Positions 1-13,435 of a stretch of DNA of 64,000 nt are shown here, piece after piece. How positions within the stretch are numbered: position 1 is the first letter of the stretch; the number at the start of each line of letters is the position of its first letter. The position numbers and the translations under genes were made by a program. The DNA lies in NCBI GenBank assembly GCA_004352715.1, contig SCFE01000091.1, forward strand, positions 1,799,024 to 1,863,023. The letters are read 5' to 3'. Source of the DNA: Hofstenia miamia (lineage: Eukaryota > Xenacoelomorpha > Acoela). The notes beneath the pieces are model-generated. The model did no database searches and had not been told where the DNA came from. It saw nothing but the letters and a program-made list of their open reading frames with translations.

Positions 1-184
1 ACATTTCAAAATACATACTTAACTCAGTTCTAATTCGAAAAAGTTGGAATTATATTGGTATTATTCATTTTAAAAGATCGTCCATGACGTACATAAAGTT
101 GAATTGGGCATAAATATTAGGGTATGATATGCGATTTTTTAAGATTTCCATTGTACCTTATATGTGTACATATATATTATGTAA

Positions 185-186
<2 letters not shown>

Positions 187-222
<36 letters not shown>
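187..222. repeat. (TA)n microsatellite
   Basis: Uninterrupted AT dinucleotide run of about 35 bases in AT-rich DNA. It is one of about a dozen such runs in the window. Confidence 0.95.
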
Positions 223-224
<2 letters not shown>

Positions 225-1547
225 GAATGTATATACTTTATATATGTATGCATAAAAGGTTTGAAGCCAAACAAATTTAAGTCATGTGTCTCCCTGCCAC
301 AATTTCAGGACCAAAAAGAGCTTGAAATATTACTAGAAGGTGCTAGTATTTTTGAAGGATTTTCATGATAGGTGTCACTGCTTATTGTAGATCTAGTTCA
401 CTAAAAGACTCAAGTATCACTCAGGTTGCTTCGATATTTGTGAAATAATAAGTTCGAAAGTCACGGCAATCCAACTAGCACTTTATCTTCATGAGGTTTG
501 ATTTTTTTACATATTAGTGCACAGATATAGCACCAAACTTAATTATAAATGATATTTATGATTTTCAGATGAGACATGATAGGCAAATCAGGAGGTATTT
601 ACGATAAAAATCTGCAGTTTCTTTCTACATATTTTGTTATGACACACTTGTAAATTTCCGAATTTTTAAAAATGTTAAAATTTCAAAATTATACAGAATT
701 AAATTGATTAACTTAACATAATTTATTGTTAGTGTAGAAAAGAATGATTGCATCTAGTACGAAATATTTAATGAAGAAGTAAGAAATACTTGGGAGGGAA
801 ATTAATAAAATGCACTCTGCAATTTACTTCGCATGTTCCATTTAAACGTTAATTAATGCCGCTGACATTCGTGTTCTGCGTATAGAAGCAATACAACAAT
901 TAGCAAAATTCATATTACTTCCGCAAAAAATGACGTATACCATTGCCGCACTATTAATTCCTTTTTAATAACTGAATTTTAACTTTTTTACGAAAACATC
1001 TTTAATAAAATAATTATCATATGCGTATAAAACACATTAATTCATTAATTAAATGTATTTTTTTGACAAATTGAAAAATAATGACAAAATACGAATAATG
1101 GTTCATTCATACTTAAATAAATCAAAGACAAGAGGAATTAAGACTACCGACAAATTTGTTTTAAAAAAGAAATATCTTAACTGATTTACAAGTACTAAAA
1201 GATTTAAAAATTAAAAAAAAATTAGTGGCCTAATCTAAGATATCGTAAAAATTTTGTTTCTAGAAACATTTTCGAACAGCTTGACCAATATCTTCACAAA
1301 ATTGGGCCAATAGTTGATTATTTAAATTATATAAACAAAAATGCATACAAACAGAGGAAATCTTACTGAGTGATGTACAGAGATGTTATCAGATGTCGAA
1401 TTAAAAATCGATAGGAAATTATTATCCTTTCGTGAAATAGTTTTCCTTCGTTTTGACACAAATCCAATATTTCTCATGGCATTTGCGTAGATATGTTCCA
1501 TTTCCAAAAGATTCTTGTAAATTAACATTCGAAATAATGGGCTTCTC
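223..1547. other. AT-rich stretch, no gene seen
   Basis: No reading frame of convincing length or composition on either strand, and no repeat with definable ends. The short open frames here have low-complexity compositions expected by chance in AT-rich DNA. Confidence 0.6.
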
Positions 1548-2125
1548 ATAGAACATGGGACGTCCCATGAGAAATGGGAAAATCTTGAAGAAAATGGTTG
1601 TCTTATGGGACAGATGAGAGTCTCGTGGTGAAAATATTTTCAAATGTAAGCAAAGATTTGAGCTGTTTTCAATGCAATATATCCAACATCTTGTAATTTT
1701 GGCAAAATTTGGATGAATCGTATTTTACATGCTGTCTGATATAAGACATGCTAATTAAATCTATTATCCTCCTCCAAAACAGTAAACAGACATGCAATTT
1801 TATTGAAAATTTTGTACTGATATGTAATTTCAACAGCTATCATAATTTTATATATTTTATGTTCAATTTCTAACATACGCAAAAATGCATATTTAACAAC
1901 TAGATCCTATCAGTACTTGAAAAAAATTTCGCTTGTAATTGTTTTTCCTCTATCAAATGAGATATCATAAGAGATGTATGGGACTGGACAGTCATGGGAC
2001 AACCAAATAACACATGAGACAATGGGACGTGATAGGATAGACCAGCAAATTCTGATCCATGAGAAGCCTGTGAAATAACTAGTTTATGTTCCATTATATA
2101 TTTGGTTAAATTCCATCCCACTGTG
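1548..2125. repeat. Degenerate inverted-repeat element with TGGGAC/GTCCCA motifs
   Basis: Left end carries the perfect 16-bp palindrome CATGGGACGTCCCATG at 1554-1569 followed by several ATGGGAM/CATGAGA repeats. The right end (1975-2125) carries the same motifs (ATGGGACTGG, CATGGGACAACC, CATGAGACAATGGGACG, ending TCCATCCCACTG). Related motifs recur at 6650-6702 and 33745-33800. This looks like a non-autonomous DNA element with short-motif-rich ends. Exact boundaries and target duplication could not be fixed. Confidence 0.4.
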
Positions 2126-5100
2126 AATCTGGCCCGAGTCAGATATTGACAATATTTTGTGGAACATCTCGAATCGGTTTCATAGCCGAAATACTATGGT
2201 CGTGGATAAAGCAATGTTAAGGTAAAATCCGCTATCTTATTTTTTTGTGTTTACACGACTAAAAAATTACACATTTAGAAAACGCTTTTTAGAAATCTAA
2301 AAAATTAAATTAGCCCATATTACTATAAAATACAAGTAGGCTCTCTTTGAAATGCATTTATTTTCGAATTTGGGTTCGGCTCGACTCGCTCCCAATCTAC
2401 CATATAACCCCACATCCAATCCAAACACAGGTAAGAAATGCTAAAAGGAAAGTGTTTGTGACAATATTCAAAGATTCAGAAAAGGACTCTCGTAAAATTA
2501 ATGCGTCAAATTCGCTATGCAACAGAACTTCACGAGCTTCTCCGGTCTCCAAGGTTAGTTAATCACACATATTTTCAAAATTGCAACTCAACCCAACTAT
2601 CAACCACAATCGTGTGGTCGTGATTTTACCCTTAGGTAAAATAGAATCGGAATTGAGTCAATACATGGGCCAATAATCCAATAAAATGTTAGGATGATCA
2701 ATCGGATCGTGTGCAAAAAATGCTATAATAACAATGAATGAGTGAAAACATTTGTACGTGTAAAAAAATAACTGTGAATATTCTCTTTATTTACGTGAAA
2801 TCGAGATGAATCTTTTAAAATGAAAATCTTAGTTTGGGAATTATTTGAAATTACTTGTTCGCAAATTCAATGCAAAAAGTCGGTATAAAAATTGATATTA
2901 ATTTCAGAGCTGTCAAAAGCAATGCACCTACGAAATGATAATGTAAAATGATAAATTACATTAAATTTACATAAAGCACAAGCAGAAATTCCGCAAGAAT
3001 ATCTTGAGTGTAATTGTATAATTGATTGAATTATGAATATTTCATAAACAATGGAAATCAATATTATCCTATGTATCAAACATTCAAGATGTTCAATTGT
3101 CTTTAAGATCCAGGTTTTGGAAATCGAAAGCAGCTCATTGTAATAATTAATCTTTATTAGAAATGCATCTCATGACCTTAGGGGATAGATAGGAAATTTG
3201 TAGAACAATTAGAGTAAACTATTGGATTCTGAAATTTATCTCAGTTACCTTTCAAAATATTTTATCACAAAAATTTAATGAATTAGTATTATTTATCAAA
3301 ATACCTAAGGGTTTTAGCACTTAGGCTGTGGATAACAGAACCGCATTCTTTAGGTCTACTCAAATACTCTCTAGGTACAAAACCAAATAGGTCATGGCCT
3401 AAGTCCCTGTGAGTTGAATATCTTAGGCTGAGATAAATAGGGAAAGATCGATGGATTCTTATACAAAAATTGAGAATAAATTGATGATATTCAAGCTAAT
3501 ATAGAGTTGGTTTCGAGTACTCGAAGCTCTGAGTCGAGTTCGAGTACTCACAGGACCACATCATGGCTGCTTTCGAAATAAATTAATCATGCGGAATTTT
3601 TAATTATCTGTCTCCATAGGCCAATACTGTTTAATAATATTCAAACTGATTCTAAAAATTTAATTTTATCCTGTGGTGTAAATTTTTTAAGTAAATGCAA
3701 ATTACGATTATCCTAAAAGTTTAATTTCCATTGATTTTAAAGTTAATCAATTAATATTTTCGATTTAAATTTTTTGCTTATTAACGTAGCTTCATTCAGT
3801 ATCTCAATTAATGGGATTTTTTATTTAGATATTATGTATAAATTTCAATTACTAATATAATAACAATTAGTTTGATTCAAAATCCAATTACTTAGTAATT
3901 TTCCATTTATTTAGTAATAACATGAAATCTATTAAACTTGAACTTTAAGCTGTCAATAGTTAACCTTGGATTTCTATTGCAATTTACAAAGTCTAAGAGT
4001 TTTAAATTTGTTTTAGTTTACTAATTACTATAATTTAAATGTATAATTTTGATGGACAGTAATTCGCAGATAATTTTTTGGTCATGTTATGGTTATGTTA
4101 AAAATGTAGAAATTTTACATTTAATTTAATTTCCGATAATAAACAAGTAGGTCAGAAAGGAAACCGCCGTATCTCCTCTTCAGGTCATTTAAATTCCAAA
4201 GTAGACAAAACTTAAAGCACAAGCAGCTGAAGCTATGTAAAAATAAATAGATTGCAGCTAAGGTGCCCTAGGATGTCTTTAAAAATTCACCCGCGACCCT
4301 GTATGAGCTAAACTATGCAACCATTTTTCTTGCTTCGTATTGCTACAACTGTGCAACAATTTTCCCTGAAACTCAATATACGTGTTAATTTCTCCTTATT
4401 CTCTACATCTCTATCTTTTTTATTCTCCTTACATACGTTTTCTTAATGTTATCAGCTATACATATATAATGACAATTTGAACAGACTAAATATCGTGACT
4501 TAAAATAACAAACTATAAAATTCGATTGTTTTTACTGGTATTTGATGAAAAAATAAGGCTAGTGTAATTTTTCAACTATTTGTAGTGAAAACCACATTCA
4601 CGTAAAGCTTCACATGAGTAGAAAATTTGTTGCGAATTTAAAATATTATAAATTTATTATATTGGTTGCATAATTCTGAAAATTGTAAATTGATTGTCAC
4701 ACTTTTGAATGGCATTTAGATAATCGATTTTAGATTTCGCAAATTTTAATTAGATACTAGGAAATAAAATAGGCTGTAAACAGATGCTAGAAATACACGA
4801 ATTCGACTGAAGAATTTTACACATATTCCGTCAAAAGCACATATATTAAAATGGTTTCGACAAAGAAAACAGTGAGCATAGTATGCTCAACAACCACTTT
4901 AATTTCGAAGTGGTTAACATATATTTGTCTCTGAATAATCCAATGTCTATATTCTGTTTATAGAAAACAAATCATATCCCTTGTCTTTGTATACTGTACA
5001 TTTAATAGTTGTAAGGAACCATATGCCATTCTCAAACAATCGTCTGCTTATTTATTTAATTTAATTAAGCATGCAGCAGACGCTCATTCGGGATTTTCTA

Positions 5101-5645
5101 TAAGGGAGGGCTCATGACCCAAACTGCCTTTAAAAAATATGAATTCTATTTTTGAAATAATTTTGACGTTAAAACGTGTGAAAGAAAACATCTCTAACCT
5201 TTGCTTACAACAATGGGAAACAGAAGTTTTTCATTTCGTTAAATATTATGATGAGTAACGTTGTTGGGAACAAAATATTAAACATTAATTTATTTTTTAG
5301 TTTTGATTTAATTTTTCTGATGATTAATGGCAAGTTCCATTTCACCCCTACACCTATTGATTATTAAACTTTTGTAATTTTTTAAGATTGGGAGATCTGG
5401 ACCCTCTTTAAATACGCGCCTAGGTTGCAGTAATTTAATTGTGTGGTATATTTAAATGTGCGATTTCTACTCTGTAAACTTGATTATAGCATGTTTCCTA
5501 ATATACACGGAGCAGGGAATAATTTAAAAAATTATTTTCTTACTTTTAAACTATTTATACTACTCTATTCATGAAATTTATTAATAAAGCAAGAATCGAA
5601 TTTATAGTAATCCAACTATTAGTTATTTATTAATATATCCAAATG

Positions 5646-5680
<35 letters not shown>

Positions 5681-6511
5681 CTAAACTTATAATTAACATT
5701 AAAATTAAATATTCACAAACAAGTTATATAAAAATCATAATGAATAAACATATAACACTTTACGGGAAGTTTGCAATGGGATTCAACGACTTTGTGCACA
5801 TGATTTACACTTTTACATTTGCCACTTCGCAAATTAAAAAATACCTTAATTATTTACACTAATGCATTTTGCTATTTTGCTTTTTGCTAATCACATATAA
5901 AAGTTTTGAAGATTTAGTTAATTAAATGATTTAAAATGCTACATGTATCTAAATGACCGAGCTTGGCCCTGAACCGCAAGTCATTGTACNTATATATATA
6001 TGGATATTAACCTACTACGTTACTCTTCGCAATACTATGCCACAGGCCTAATATTATCATCACTTCAATTGATGAAAGACAAGATAGCTTCATTAATTTA
6101 TATGATACGGCTTTAAACTTTTCGCAAAAGGCTTACCTTGTACAGTAAAGAATATGAATTCACCTTACGTGTACAATTCATTCCACTCGATCTTTGATAA
6201 ATACGCATTTTCCCAGCAAGCTTTTAAATAATATTTAGGTTAAATTGAAGATTTTCCCATTTAAGAAGAATTCATATTTTATAACGTTTACGCTAGTCTA
6301 AACTATTCCACATTTTATAATCAGAAAACGAATGGAATAATAAACACAAATCTCCTGCACCACATGTGATTGTAAACGCATTTATTAGCAGTAATTTATT
6401 TGTAAACACATTACTCTAGTATTACAGCAATCAAATAACACATTTTACTCATACACAGACTCATTAAATTTTTAACTGTACTTCGTATTTTGTCAAGAAT
6501 TGCTTAATAAT
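2126..6511. other. Gene-free AT-rich stretch
   Basis: No supported gene. It contains a small palindromic cluster of TCGAGT motifs at 3512-3558, including the perfect TCGAGTACTCGA and a second GAGTACTC 20 bases on. There is also a (TA)n run at 5649-5679, and an isolated N before TA repeats at 5990. Confidence 0.6.
5649..5679. repeat. (TA)n microsatellite
   Basis: Pure AT dinucleotide run of about 30 bases. Confidence 0.95.
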
Positions 6512-7000
6512 CAGGCTTCCATATGGAATGTGATCGCATTCCATTTCCATGGTATATCTTCTAGGGCGAAAATTGTGAGAAATATTCTGAAATTAGTTGC
6601 CCGGATTATTCATTTTGGATCTCAGTCTCATTCCTACTATAATATTAAGACCCAGGTCCCAGTTTCATGAGACTGGGATCAGGAAATCGCATGGGATAGC
6701 GTGCTGCAGAACTTTACTAGTGGTACTTCAATTGGACTATAGCGTGAACTGAAATTACAATTCAATTCAGACACATTGTTTAATTGGACAAATTCTTCCT
6801 TCTTTGATTCATACAAATTTTGCTTATTGTAATACATTTTGATAATATTTAGAAATTATTTTTAGAGTATATTGAACATTTTCTATAGTTTAAATTGTGG
6901 TTTTCTATTTGTATTTCCATAAATTACCATTAAATTTCCATTCCACAAAGAGATTTCCATTTCAATTCCATTTCCATAATCTGGAATAATCAGTGCCTGG
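6512..7000. repeat. Non-autonomous TIR element rich in TGGAAA/TTTCCAT motifs
   Basis: Left end reads CAGGCTTCCATATGGAATG then CATTCCATTTCCATGG. The right end, read inward from the minus strand, is CAGGCACTGATTATTCCAG followed by ATGGAAATGGAATTG. Both ends therefore begin CAGGC and lead into degenerate GGAATGGAAAT repeats. Internally, 6650-6702 has TGGGAT/GTCCCA motifs like those at 1.55-2.1 kb. CAGG-type ends are typical of hAT elements, but no 8-bp target duplication is visible, so the superfamily is an inference. Confidence 0.45.
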
Positions 7001-9223
7001 TCACCATGCAGGCATTAAAGAAACATATGTCAAGCGTTATTTTAATATACTTTTGCAACGTGAAAACTTCGAATTTCGCTAATTGTGCACCTATTCTACA
7101 AAGTGGATGCAGATGGGCAAATATCAAATTAAAAGAGAAATTTAAATGCTTACTAGCTTGGCTTTATGAAATTTATTTAATTCGGCCCGTAATTTCTAAA
7201 ATTCTCGACCATGCCCGCCCTGGTCCTTGCTCTAACATGGTATCTGTTCATCTTCACTAAAACATCATGAATATGATTTTCTGGTGGCATATTTTATTGA
7301 CAATTAATTTCTCAAAAAAATATATATTTATATGCATATCATACAGGGTGGCCAAAAGCCCTGCAAGAAAGACGCGAATTGGTCCTACTTTTTAAGTTTA
7401 TCTAGTATATATTTAATATACCTTGTATATATAACATATATGGATTTTATATTTCAATTCGTCAATCCTCAATAATCATGTTTAAGTTGCTAATAACTGG
7501 CGTTCACAAAAAAATGGGGCTTCTTTTAGGAAATTTTGAAATTATCGCCATAGGGTCATATAAAGATACTCGCACAAATCATATCCTAATACCATACACA
7601 TGTTTCTCAGTAATGCTTAACAACGAAATATCCAAAAGCGTACTTTCAGTTTACTGACATTTAAGACTTAATTAAAATTGAATTTGGAAGCAGTCCTGCA
7701 TATGTTTTTATTGTTTCTATTTAGTAAATATTTAAAATTATTGCAAAATTTGCATTGCTGTGCATTGCCATTTTCAAAAATGGGGAACAACAAATAAGAT
7801 TATACGAAATTCCATTAAGTTAGAATATAGAGACAATTTCCAACTGGTTGTAGAGAACGATAAAGGAAACAAATTAAATTAAGGCTTCATATTTGGGTTG
7901 AATATTATGCCGAACTGTATGGGGAGCTATCGGAAGAAAGGAACAAGGCAATGATTTAGAGATACAAATAAAAGCAAGATTGTCAAAAATGCATTATTTA
8001 CCAAAAATTAAAATAATGTTTTTTGCTTTTTGACAAAACAAGTTCAGAATAATATAATGTACCTGAAAACGCATACAATAGCAAACATCGAATTTGTCAC
8101 TTTTTCGGTCGGGTCAACAGAAAGACGGTTATGATCAAACTCTTAATAAATTTTTTTCTATTATATGAAACTTTAAACGTTGTTAAAACAGTTTTTTCTA
8201 CAAAATGAGGCCACTAGATCGGTGATGACGTCACCATTACGCTGATGACATCATTTCCAATGATAGGTTGCGAAGAAGTGATAATTATTTGAAATTTATG
8301 ATGCTTTCTGAGTGACAAAACCTGGATAATGTATTCATGGGGGACATTTACGTAACATATATAAAATGTCGAAACATAACCAAAAACAATAGTTTAATTC
8401 AGTTTTGATAATATAGTTGATAAAAATCCTATAGCGAAAGAACGGGTGGGTTCAGTATCTTCAAATTTTGTCAGAATACTATTCATTTTATAAAAGTAGA
8501 AATCAAGAAAGCGCAGATGTATTGGAACTTTCAAAACGCTTATATTTTAAAAATCTAGGGGGGATGGAATCAACCCCTTTGAGACGAATAGTATTAAATA
8601 TGTCAACCATGAATAAAAGCATCCAAGTAAGACAGTTTAGTTTAACAGGTTAAGATGCAATTTTACATAGCGTTTGATGTGTTTAATCACTTACTGCAAA
8701 ATGAGAAATATTGCTTTGTTAAGATACCCTCCCTTCTTCTGAAATATTCTATGTTTGAAATAAAATTTTAAAGCCATTTTCAAATTTTTACTGCGTTTTG
8801 GAATGAATTTTACACGCTTTGTAAATTCCTATGTTCAAATGCTAAATATGGAAAGTTAGTTGAATAGAACTCACGTACTGGCGTCACATAACTTGTCAAT
8901 CAGCATTGAATGCGCTGAAAACTGTTTTCCAAATAGGAAATACAATTGATTAAAAAATTAATAAGAAATTAAAATAATTTCTTGTATTGACGGAACTGAA
9001 ACAATTTCGCACTTAAAATGTGTATTAAAAATTAATGGACAGGTCAGAGGCAATGCCTTTTGTACGATAAAAGGAATCAGTTTTACAGTGAATACAAATA
9101 GAATAGGAAGAGCATTTACGTTACATGCTCAACTACCTATCAAATTTCAACTTATATTCCTGTTATAACCTTAGCAAAACTCGAAACCACAAACAACATT
9201 GCCAAGCACACTGTTACTCTAAA
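7001..9223. other. Gene-free stretch with a mariner-like end motif and CRE-like sites
   Basis: No supported gene. At 7343-7368 the sequence ACAGGGTGGCCAAAAGCC resembles the outer end of many Tc1/mariner elements, but no matching right end was found. At 8221-8255 a perfect CRE octamer TGACGTCA is followed 12 bases later by TGACATCA. Confidence 0.5.
8221..8255. promoter_or_regulatory. Tandem CRE-like sites (TGACGTCA, TGACATCA)
   Basis: A consensus cAMP-response element octamer at 8226-8233 and a one-mismatch version at 8246-8253, 20 bases apart. bZIP factors of the CREB/ATF class bind such octamers. No promoter or exon is recognised next to them, so function is unproven and the pair may be chance or part of a repeat. 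Confidence 0.2.
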
Positions 9224-9267
9224 CCTATGCAGGGCCTTCTAAATATTTAGAAGGCCCTGGCCTATGC
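9224..9267. repeat. 30-bp perfect palindrome flanked by 7-bp direct repeats
   Basis: 9230-9259 reads CAGGGCCTTCTAAAT followed immediately by its exact reverse complement. The direct repeat CCTATGC lies on both sides (9224-9230 and 9261-9267). The GC-rich arms stand out from the AT-rich surroundings. This is what two terminal inverted repeats joined head-to-head with no interior would look like, with the 7-mer as target duplication. CAGGG is also a common hAT-type terminus. Confidence 0.7.
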
Positions 9268-12200
9268 ATAACAATCCTATGATGTGAAATTGATAAAGCC
9301 AATGAATGTTTCTAAAAAGATGTCCAGTTTTACACGAACAACTGCAGAGGGACCAACACAGGTTATGTTCTATGAAATCAATGTTTATAGATTTTAAGAT
9401 TTTGAACAATACATTTTTGTACTAGTTAGTTCTGTCTATAAAAAATATTAATATCAATAGTCTATTTCTAAATTATTTGCTAATAATCACACACAGATTT
9501 CAAGATCACAGTGCGACATTAAAAATTGTATTTTAAATATAAAATATAATGCAATCAATGTCTATATTTTCAAAAAAACTTACCAGCAAATAGTTCCTGC
9601 AAAGTTGTTTTTAAAACCCCATTCGTCTGACTACGGACTTTTTATTAGAGCTGATATATATTATTTATTAGTCAATTAAGTACTGAAACGGAACAAAAGG
9701 CTTTTAGAAATAATAGGTTAAACATAAGTTAAATATTTCTCATTATTCTTCATCATAATAACATCTTGTTTTGCAGTCATAAATCTTGAATTGACTTCAT
9801 TGCGCATTCATAATTAACAAAAATAATTTTTGTATTTACATATTTATAATGGGACAGGTGACTACTTTTCCAATGGAAAATTCGAATAGAGCAATAAAAA
9901 TTGCCAATACTATATTTCATTTGATGTACGTTTGCTTATAACAAAAGAATTCCAACACTTAGCAACCAAAAATTTGCTTATTTAAGAATTAAATCATCTT
10001 ACATAAATAATATTAATTCAAATTTTTAAGATATAAAAATGCACTCATTTTTAGATATAGTTTCCTTGGCGTCTCTTAATTTAAGAAGGCCAATATTTTC
10101 AGGGATGGCTTTCATTCAAAACGAAAAATTATTAAGTGGATTCTCATTGTTTAATTCACCAACAACATTGCAAGCAAATCCCGTGGCATATCTTTGTGGA
10201 TTCAATATATTATATATATATACCATAAAGATTTGCATACATGGTATTTCTTCCATTGCTTTACGTTGCTTAGAATAAGTGCCCCAAATCATTAGATAAC
10301 ATCAAAAAGTGCAATAGTTAACAAAATTTAGGCAAGTTATCCTAGAATCAGTATTTATTGAAAGCATACTACAACGAAATCAATTCAATTTGAATAGAGA
10401 GTATCTACCGAGATATAGTGCATTTACAAAATTGTTACAACAAAAATATGCTAATCAGGAACCTATCAGACCGATTACCATTATATAAAAAAGCCTAAGC
10501 AGCGAATGTGTTCCAACTCGGATTAGTTAATTGTTGGAATATTCACAGTTAATTGTATACTGTACATATTATTTTGTGAAGAGGATTTAGTCATGAACAT
10601 GAAGGTATGAAACAGGTATCTATAATCAAAATGCTGCTGATGGCACAAACTCTAAGCGAAATTGACTACAGCATGCGAAACCTGCATGAGCAGTTTAAGT
10701 GAATGCACAAAGATGCAAGCGGTGATAAGTGAAATTTGAAAAAACGAATGCGAGGCTAAGCGAAAACTTCAAAAGTCAACAATTCACTGATTGACATCAG
10801 CCATCAATTCCTTCACAATGCATTGACAATACGAAATAGTTTTTGATAACAGATCCACTAAAGTAAAAATAATTGAATTGAATAGTAATTTCTATTTGTA
10901 GACATCATATTTCTGTTAGACTAAAATCTCAGGATTTGGTGTCCAATTACTCTAGGAATCTTGGGAAAGATCAATAGTCTAGATTTAGAAAAAGCTATTC
11001 TGGAAACACAACTCAAACTTTTGAAAATAGGCAAATTTGGTGATTTTGAAAAGAACATTCTATAAAGTTTAATAAAGTATTTAAATCTGCTTTGTTTTAC
11101 CGCATCAATTGTTGAAACATCTGATGGTGAGTGATATCTGTTAATGACATGCAAGTATAATATTTTCGCTAAATGCAACTTGCTTCTCTTTATCACTGAA
11201 TGGAAAAATTGATAATGAAGTTTCACTTTCAAACAAAACTTATAGCAACGAAAAATACGTCGGAAAATCGACGCTGCATTATTAATGATTTACGGGGGGA
11301 AAGTAATAAGAATGACCTTATTGGCTGTCTTTCAACTGAATATCATCTACCTGATAATTTAAACAAACCATGTATCAATATCGAAGCAAATTGATAATGA
11401 TGGATACAGCTAGACTATTTGATTGATCATATTTGAAAGCGTTGCACATCTAACAACCCGCGATAATTAGAGAATATGAATATCAGTGCAAGATTTCGCT
11501 TACTCAAGTTGCATTAAAAACCATCAATTTATGCTGATCTGAAGGATTGTTTATCTTCTTTGTTGCACATTAAGTTAGAAATATTCGTATATCAACCAAG
11601 CAATACCCAAATACAACTGAAGTGTAGTTTTTCTTTTGTCACACTGAAACTGAGCGAAAGTTTCGGACATTGATTATACAATTGAGATATTTCAATTGTC
11701 CTTGCTTGATATATAATAGAGTTAATATGGAATTCAAATTATTTGTATTTTGCATTCTATCTACCTGATTTTGCTCACGGCACACATGAATAGGTTTGAG
11801 TTTGGATGGACCATCTACAAGAGAGCTAAGGTTAGTTGTGTCTCCCAATTGCTTCTGTCTTCCTGATCATCTGAACATAAGGAATGATGAGAATTTACAA
11901 CATTTTAAAAATATTGAATTTTCAAAGAAAAATTATGAATCTTTTGAAGAACTTCAGCCAGAGCAATATACTCATAACAAATTTTCAACATTACGTTCGA
12001 GCAGGTTCATTAATAGTTTTTTCTAAATTTCAAAATAGGCTTGGAGAAAATTACTTGGCAATCTGGAAAACCAGTATGTCCTTTATAAGCAACAAAGGCA
12101 GTTTAAGGTTAAACGAAATTTTTACTTTGGGTTATAATTATAAACAACAGCTGGTGTTCCCTCTACCCAGGATCAATTTGAATGTTGCATTAGGGCATCT

Positions 12201-12709
12201 AAGGGAACTCTATTATACTGCAGGCAGGTATTTTAATAATACTAGTTATCATTTACAATGAATTTCTAATAAAATTTTAGCAATGTTAATAACGCCGAAA
12301 CAGTAACACGAATTTCCTGTGAAATTTTAACATTGGAAAAAACCCAAAAACTCATTAACCAATTAATTTTGCGAATTTCTGGTTTTAAAAATTTATCGCA
12401 TTTTAATTGAATTTTCAAATGGTGATTAATGTATAATGTATGATATATATGTGCATATATATATGCGCAAACTGTATATAAATACGCGTATTTGTTCAAA
12501 AAACCTAATATATTTATGAAGCAAAAAACAAAATTGTGAAATCCTTCAAATTTAATATTAAAATCTGATCAATGTTGGTGTCATGTTTTATAATCTTCCG
12601 AATTTATCCTTTCTCAGAATATCAATATTTCAGTCATTTTTAATAATCTTTACAAAATTGTTTAATATTCTACATTTATTACATTTATATTTCATTCAAC
12701 ATAATGACG
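9268..12709. other. Gene-free AT-rich stretch
   Basis: No supported gene. Open frames up to 125 codons occur around 11.8-12.3 kb (plus), but I could not tie them firmly to a known family. Confidence 0.5.

Positions 12710-12738
<29 letters not shown>
12710..12738. repeat. (TA)n microsatellite
   Basis: Pure AT run just downstream of the LINE relic's 3' end (minus-strand orientation). Confidence 0.9.
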
Positions 12739-12740
<2 letters not shown>

Positions 12741-12817
12741 GTATAATAATAATTTATATTCTTTCTAAAGCACCACATACTTAAAAAAATTAATTCTAGT
12801 GCTCTAAAAATCTCAAA

Positions 12818-13083
12818 TTAAAAGTTGAGATTGCTTAATTGTTGTATGAAATGCTCATGTTTGAGTGCTTTCTTGAAGACAATGATAGACGATTCATTCC
12901 TTTGGGTTGCAGACAAAAAATTAAATAACTTTGGACCACAAACGTTAAACATATTATCACTAGAAGCAAAACGAGTCTTCGGAATAACCAGTGACTTTCC
13001 AACTATTGTCTTTTTTTGTGAAGGATCCTTCAAATGAAGAGAATTAGATAGGTACGAGGAAGCAAGATCATTAATACATTTTC
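12818..13083 (-). pseudogene. LINE reverse transcriptase, C-terminal relic (CR1/jockey-like)
   Basis: Reading the minus strand from about 13083, the frame gives KCINDLASSYLSNSLH, then a linker with LVIPKTR, then FNVCGPKLFNFL and IIVFKKALKHE before the stop. This order (K-C-L/I-N-x-L-A-x-x-Y-L, then V-P-R/K-T-R, then V-x-G-P-K-L-W/F-N-x-L-P, then F-K-x-x-L-K) is the standard C-terminal tail of reverse transcriptases from CR1/jockey-type non-LTR retrotransposons. The polymerase core (F-x-D-D) is absent upstream, so this is a 5'-truncated dead copy. The expected N-S-L-P after G-P-K-L is degraded. The exact clade cannot be named from the tail alone. Confidence 0.72.
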
Positions 13084-13397
13084 ACCCCATTAAGCATAAT
13101 TTATATATATATATATACATAATTTTGTTTAAATTGATTAACGACTTAACTTAGTTTTATCAAAATATAATTTAAAAAGCTAGTTTTCTCTTGAATAACG
13201 TGTTAGTAAAGCACTTTTTGAAATGAAAAAATCATCGAAGTGAAAAGCCGAAATTGGTCTAATTTTTTTGGAAACCAGCGAGCATTATGTTAAAGATTCG
13301 AAGATTCTTTGAAACTATATATCTATTGTATTAGCAATAATATATTGTAAGTTTCCATTTATATATGCATGTATATATACATATATATCTATATCTA

Positions 13398-13435
<38 letters not shown>

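Noticed and set aside
11884-12261. 125-codon plus-strand frame as a LINE C-terminal relic
   Set aside because: GYNYKQQLVFPLPR is reminiscent of the Y-N-T-R...V-P-x-P-R segment of some reverse-transcriptase tails, but the following G-x-x-x-W/F-N-x-L-P is not convincing.
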